Origin: Desulfobulbaceae bacterium
Lineage (GTDB): Bacteria > Desulfobacterota > Desulfobulbia > Desulfobulbales > Desulfocapsaceae
Direction: 5' to 3'
DNA length: 6,278 nt
Assembly (NCBI GenBank): GCA_031256095.1
Contig: JAIRRG010000113.1
Span: 1 to 6,278, forward strand
In this document: in pieces, positions 4,787 to 6,278 of the stretch
How the letters are laid out: each line of letters starts with the position of its first letter
Position numbering within the stretch: position 1 is the stretch's first letter
Notes under the pieces: generated by a model
Databases searched by the model: none
What the model was told of the DNA's origin: nothing
The model's input: only the letters and a program-made list of their open reading frames with translations
Made by a program: the position numbers and the translations under genes

Positions 4787-6278
4787 ATGCTCCCGTTAAA
4801 ACCGCTGTGGCTGCCGCTGCCGCTCTTGCTGGCGCTGGCGTTTTTTTTCATCTGGCTAACCGCGGTGCGCCTTACCTATCAATATGGTTTGGCATTGTCC
4901 CAGCCAAGTGACTGGCCAGGGACGCGAACAGCCTTGATGCGGGCGGCGGTCGATTACGGCATTTTTGATAAAGATAAAATGACGACCGGGCCTTGGTATG
5001 TCCCGGCCACTGACCGCCAGCGCCTGTTCATCGCTATCGGCGAAAACTACCTGGCTGAGGCTTTGAGCACACCGGAGACGGCAGGCGTGTTCGCGGCCTT
5101 GAAAAACGCCGAAACTTCTTTCCGCGCTGCCCTGCGCTTACAACCGCTGGATGTCGAAGCTCAGACTGGCTTGGTCCGCGCCATGGCGGCTTTGCAGCGC
5201 GGCTTTGCCTGGTTCGCGCCGGGACAGGACAATCCTTATCAGGCGCTGCCGGAATTTGAGAAACTTTTGCGCCTGCGCCCAAATGGCATTGAGGCGCATA
5301 TGCTCTTCATTCGCTACCTGAACGGCACCGGCCAAGATGACAAGCGTTTGCTGGAACTGGTTGGTCGCCTGGCGGCTATCGATCCCCAATCCGCCTATGC
5401 TCTGAAGCACGACCTGGGCGCGCGCCGGGATTGGCGCGACCGGATGGAACCGGCTCTGGCCGAGGGTTTGCGCACCGCCATTGTCCAAAACAACAATCGG
5501 GCGGCGGCCTATCGCGGCCTGTCGCATTTGGCGGAAGGACACGGCGATATGACGGCGGCGGTTAACAATCTTTTGCAAGCGCTGACACTTGACCTGGCCA
5601 ATAGCGGCGAGAAGCCCACTTTGGCGTCGGACTACTGTCGCCTGGCCGGCCTTTATCTACGGCAAAACGACACGGCGGTAAGGCAAGAACCGGAACAGGC
5701 GGCCAGCGAAGCGGCAATAAAAGCCTTACGCTTGAGCGCCAATCGCGACCAAACATTACGCAATCTGTGGTCGGTTTATCAAGAAACGCACCGCTTCCGA
5801 TCATTTCTCAATCTGCTGGCGCGGGTGGAGGAATCGATACGGTTATCAGATAGCCGCCTCATCTTTCAGGCCGCCTGTCTGAGCGAGTTGGGCAATACGG
5901 CGGCGGCGCAATCAAGCCTTTTGTTGGTCAAAGACCCCAACCATGAAGCCGAAGCGCAGCGTCTGCTCGCCGAGCTGGCGCGCCGCGATAAAAATTGGGA
6001 TGCCATGGAACTGGCCGCCCAGCGGGCGACGGTCATCGAGCCAAAAAACAGCGACAATTTTTACCTTTTCGCCCAAGCACTACGCCCACAGAAAAAATAC
6101 CCTCAGGCAGTGGAAGCGATGAATAGGGCAATAGCGCTGGCAACGAAGGAAGACCCGTGGTTTTACGACTTCCGCGCCTGGAACCTCTGGGATAACAACG
6201 AACTGGAGGCCGCCCGCGCCGATTGGTTGAAAGCGACCCAACTACTGCCAGACAACGCTTATTTCTATCAATGCTTGA
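4787..6278 (+). CDS. Membrane-anchored TPR-like protein, 3'-truncated by the window
   Basis: The frame opens at ATG 4787 and stays open for 497 codons to the last full codon (6275-6277), so the C-terminus lies beyond the window. Residues 1-7 are followed by one strongly hydrophobic segment at about 8-27 (leucine-rich, then FFFIWLTAV), a signal anchor with no lipobox. The rest is soluble, helical and rich in Ala and Leu, in TPR-like units of about 34 residues. The clearest are at about 77-120 (AIGENYLAEAL, then FRAALRLQPLD), 152-165, 236-270, 385-420 (LAAQRATVIEPKN), 422-454 (YPQAVEAMNRAIAL) and 457-490 (NELEAARADWLKATQLLPDN). Flanking charges are too few to fix its orientation, but a periplasmic domain would suit a scaffold for the Wzz/OPX/barrel assembly or polymerase complex. 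The exact family is not recognised. Its place directly behind the kinase supports a role in the same pathway. Confidence 0.8.
   Translation, partial: MLPLKPLWLPLPLLLALAFFFIWLTAVRLTYQYGLALSQPSDWPGTRTALMRAAVDYGIFDKDKMTTGPWYVPATDRQRLFIAIGENYLAEALSTPETAGVFAALKNAETSFRAALRLQPLDVEAQTGLVRAMAALQRGFAWFAPGQDNPYQALPEFEKLLRLRPNGIEAHMLFIRYLNGTGQDDKRLLELVGRLAAIDPQSAYALKHDLGARRDWRDRMEPALAEGLRTAIVQNNNRAAAYRGLSHLAEGHGDMTAAVNNLLQALTLDLANSGEKPTLASDYCRLAGLYLRQNDTAVRQEPEQAASEAAIKALRLSANRDQTLRNLWSVYQETHRFRSFLNLLARVEESIRLSDSRLIFQAACLSELGNTAAAQSSLLLVKDPNHEAEAQRLLAELARRDKNWDAMELAAQRATVIEPKNSDNFYLFAQALRPQKKYPQAVEAMNRAIALATKEDPWFYDFRAWNLWDNNELEAARADWLKATQLLPDNAYFYQCL

Noticed and set aside
6276..6278. TGA at the very end as the stop of the TPR gene
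   Set aside because: It is out of frame: the gene's last full codon is TTG 6275-6277, so the gene runs past the window.
1..6278. tRNA, rRNA, CRISPR array, insertion sequence or attachment site
   Set aside because: No cloverleaf, regular spaced repeats, transposase or integrase motifs, or long terminal repeats were seen on either strand.

Overview
This window holds an exopolysaccharide or capsule assembly and export locus from a Gram-negative bacterium. All five genes are on the + strand. The diderm assignment rests on an outer-membrane beta-barrel, a periplasmic polysaccharide export (OPX/Wza-family) protein with a signal peptide, and a two-TM Wzz/GumC-type co-polymerase. A separate bacterial tyrosine kinase, and the style of its inserted domain, suggest Desulfobacterota/Myxococcota-like or other proteobacterial lineages. 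That is an inference; the genus cannot be read from the sequence.

Layout: 1-789, 3' part of an outer-membrane beta-barrel gene (start lies upstream of the window). 790-997, intergenic region with a plausible sigma70-type promoter, an octamer direct repeat and a small palindrome. 998-1840, Poly_export/SLBB export protein. 1841-2013, intergenic region with a strong inverted repeat and a 12-bp perfect palindrome. 2014-3507, Wzz/GNVR chain-length determinant. 3509-4717, BY-type tyrosine autokinase, one base after the Wzz stop. 4718-4786, short spacer. 4787-6278, membrane-anchored TPR-like protein that is still open at the window end.

Likely working model: a Wzx/Wzy-type pathway in which the inner-membrane Wzz protein and its separate cytoplasmic kinase set polymer length and gate export. 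The periplasmic OPX protein continues the channel. The beta-barrel may supply the outer-membrane pore, as in the composite OPX/beta-barrel translocon described for Myxococcus xanthus EpsX/EpsY. The TPR protein would be a scaffold or assembly factor.

The most notable feature is in the kinase. About 160 residues are inserted between the Walker A/A' half and the Walker B half of the ATPase. The insert looks like a DUF4388/PATAN-type domain containing a tandem GspE-N/MshEN-like repeat. One repeat keeps every key position of the c-di-GMP-binding consensus and the other is degenerate. This suggests a kinase with a built-in sensory or docking module that could link polysaccharide export to c-di-GMP or to a partner protein. 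No RNA genes, CRISPR arrays or mobile elements were seen.
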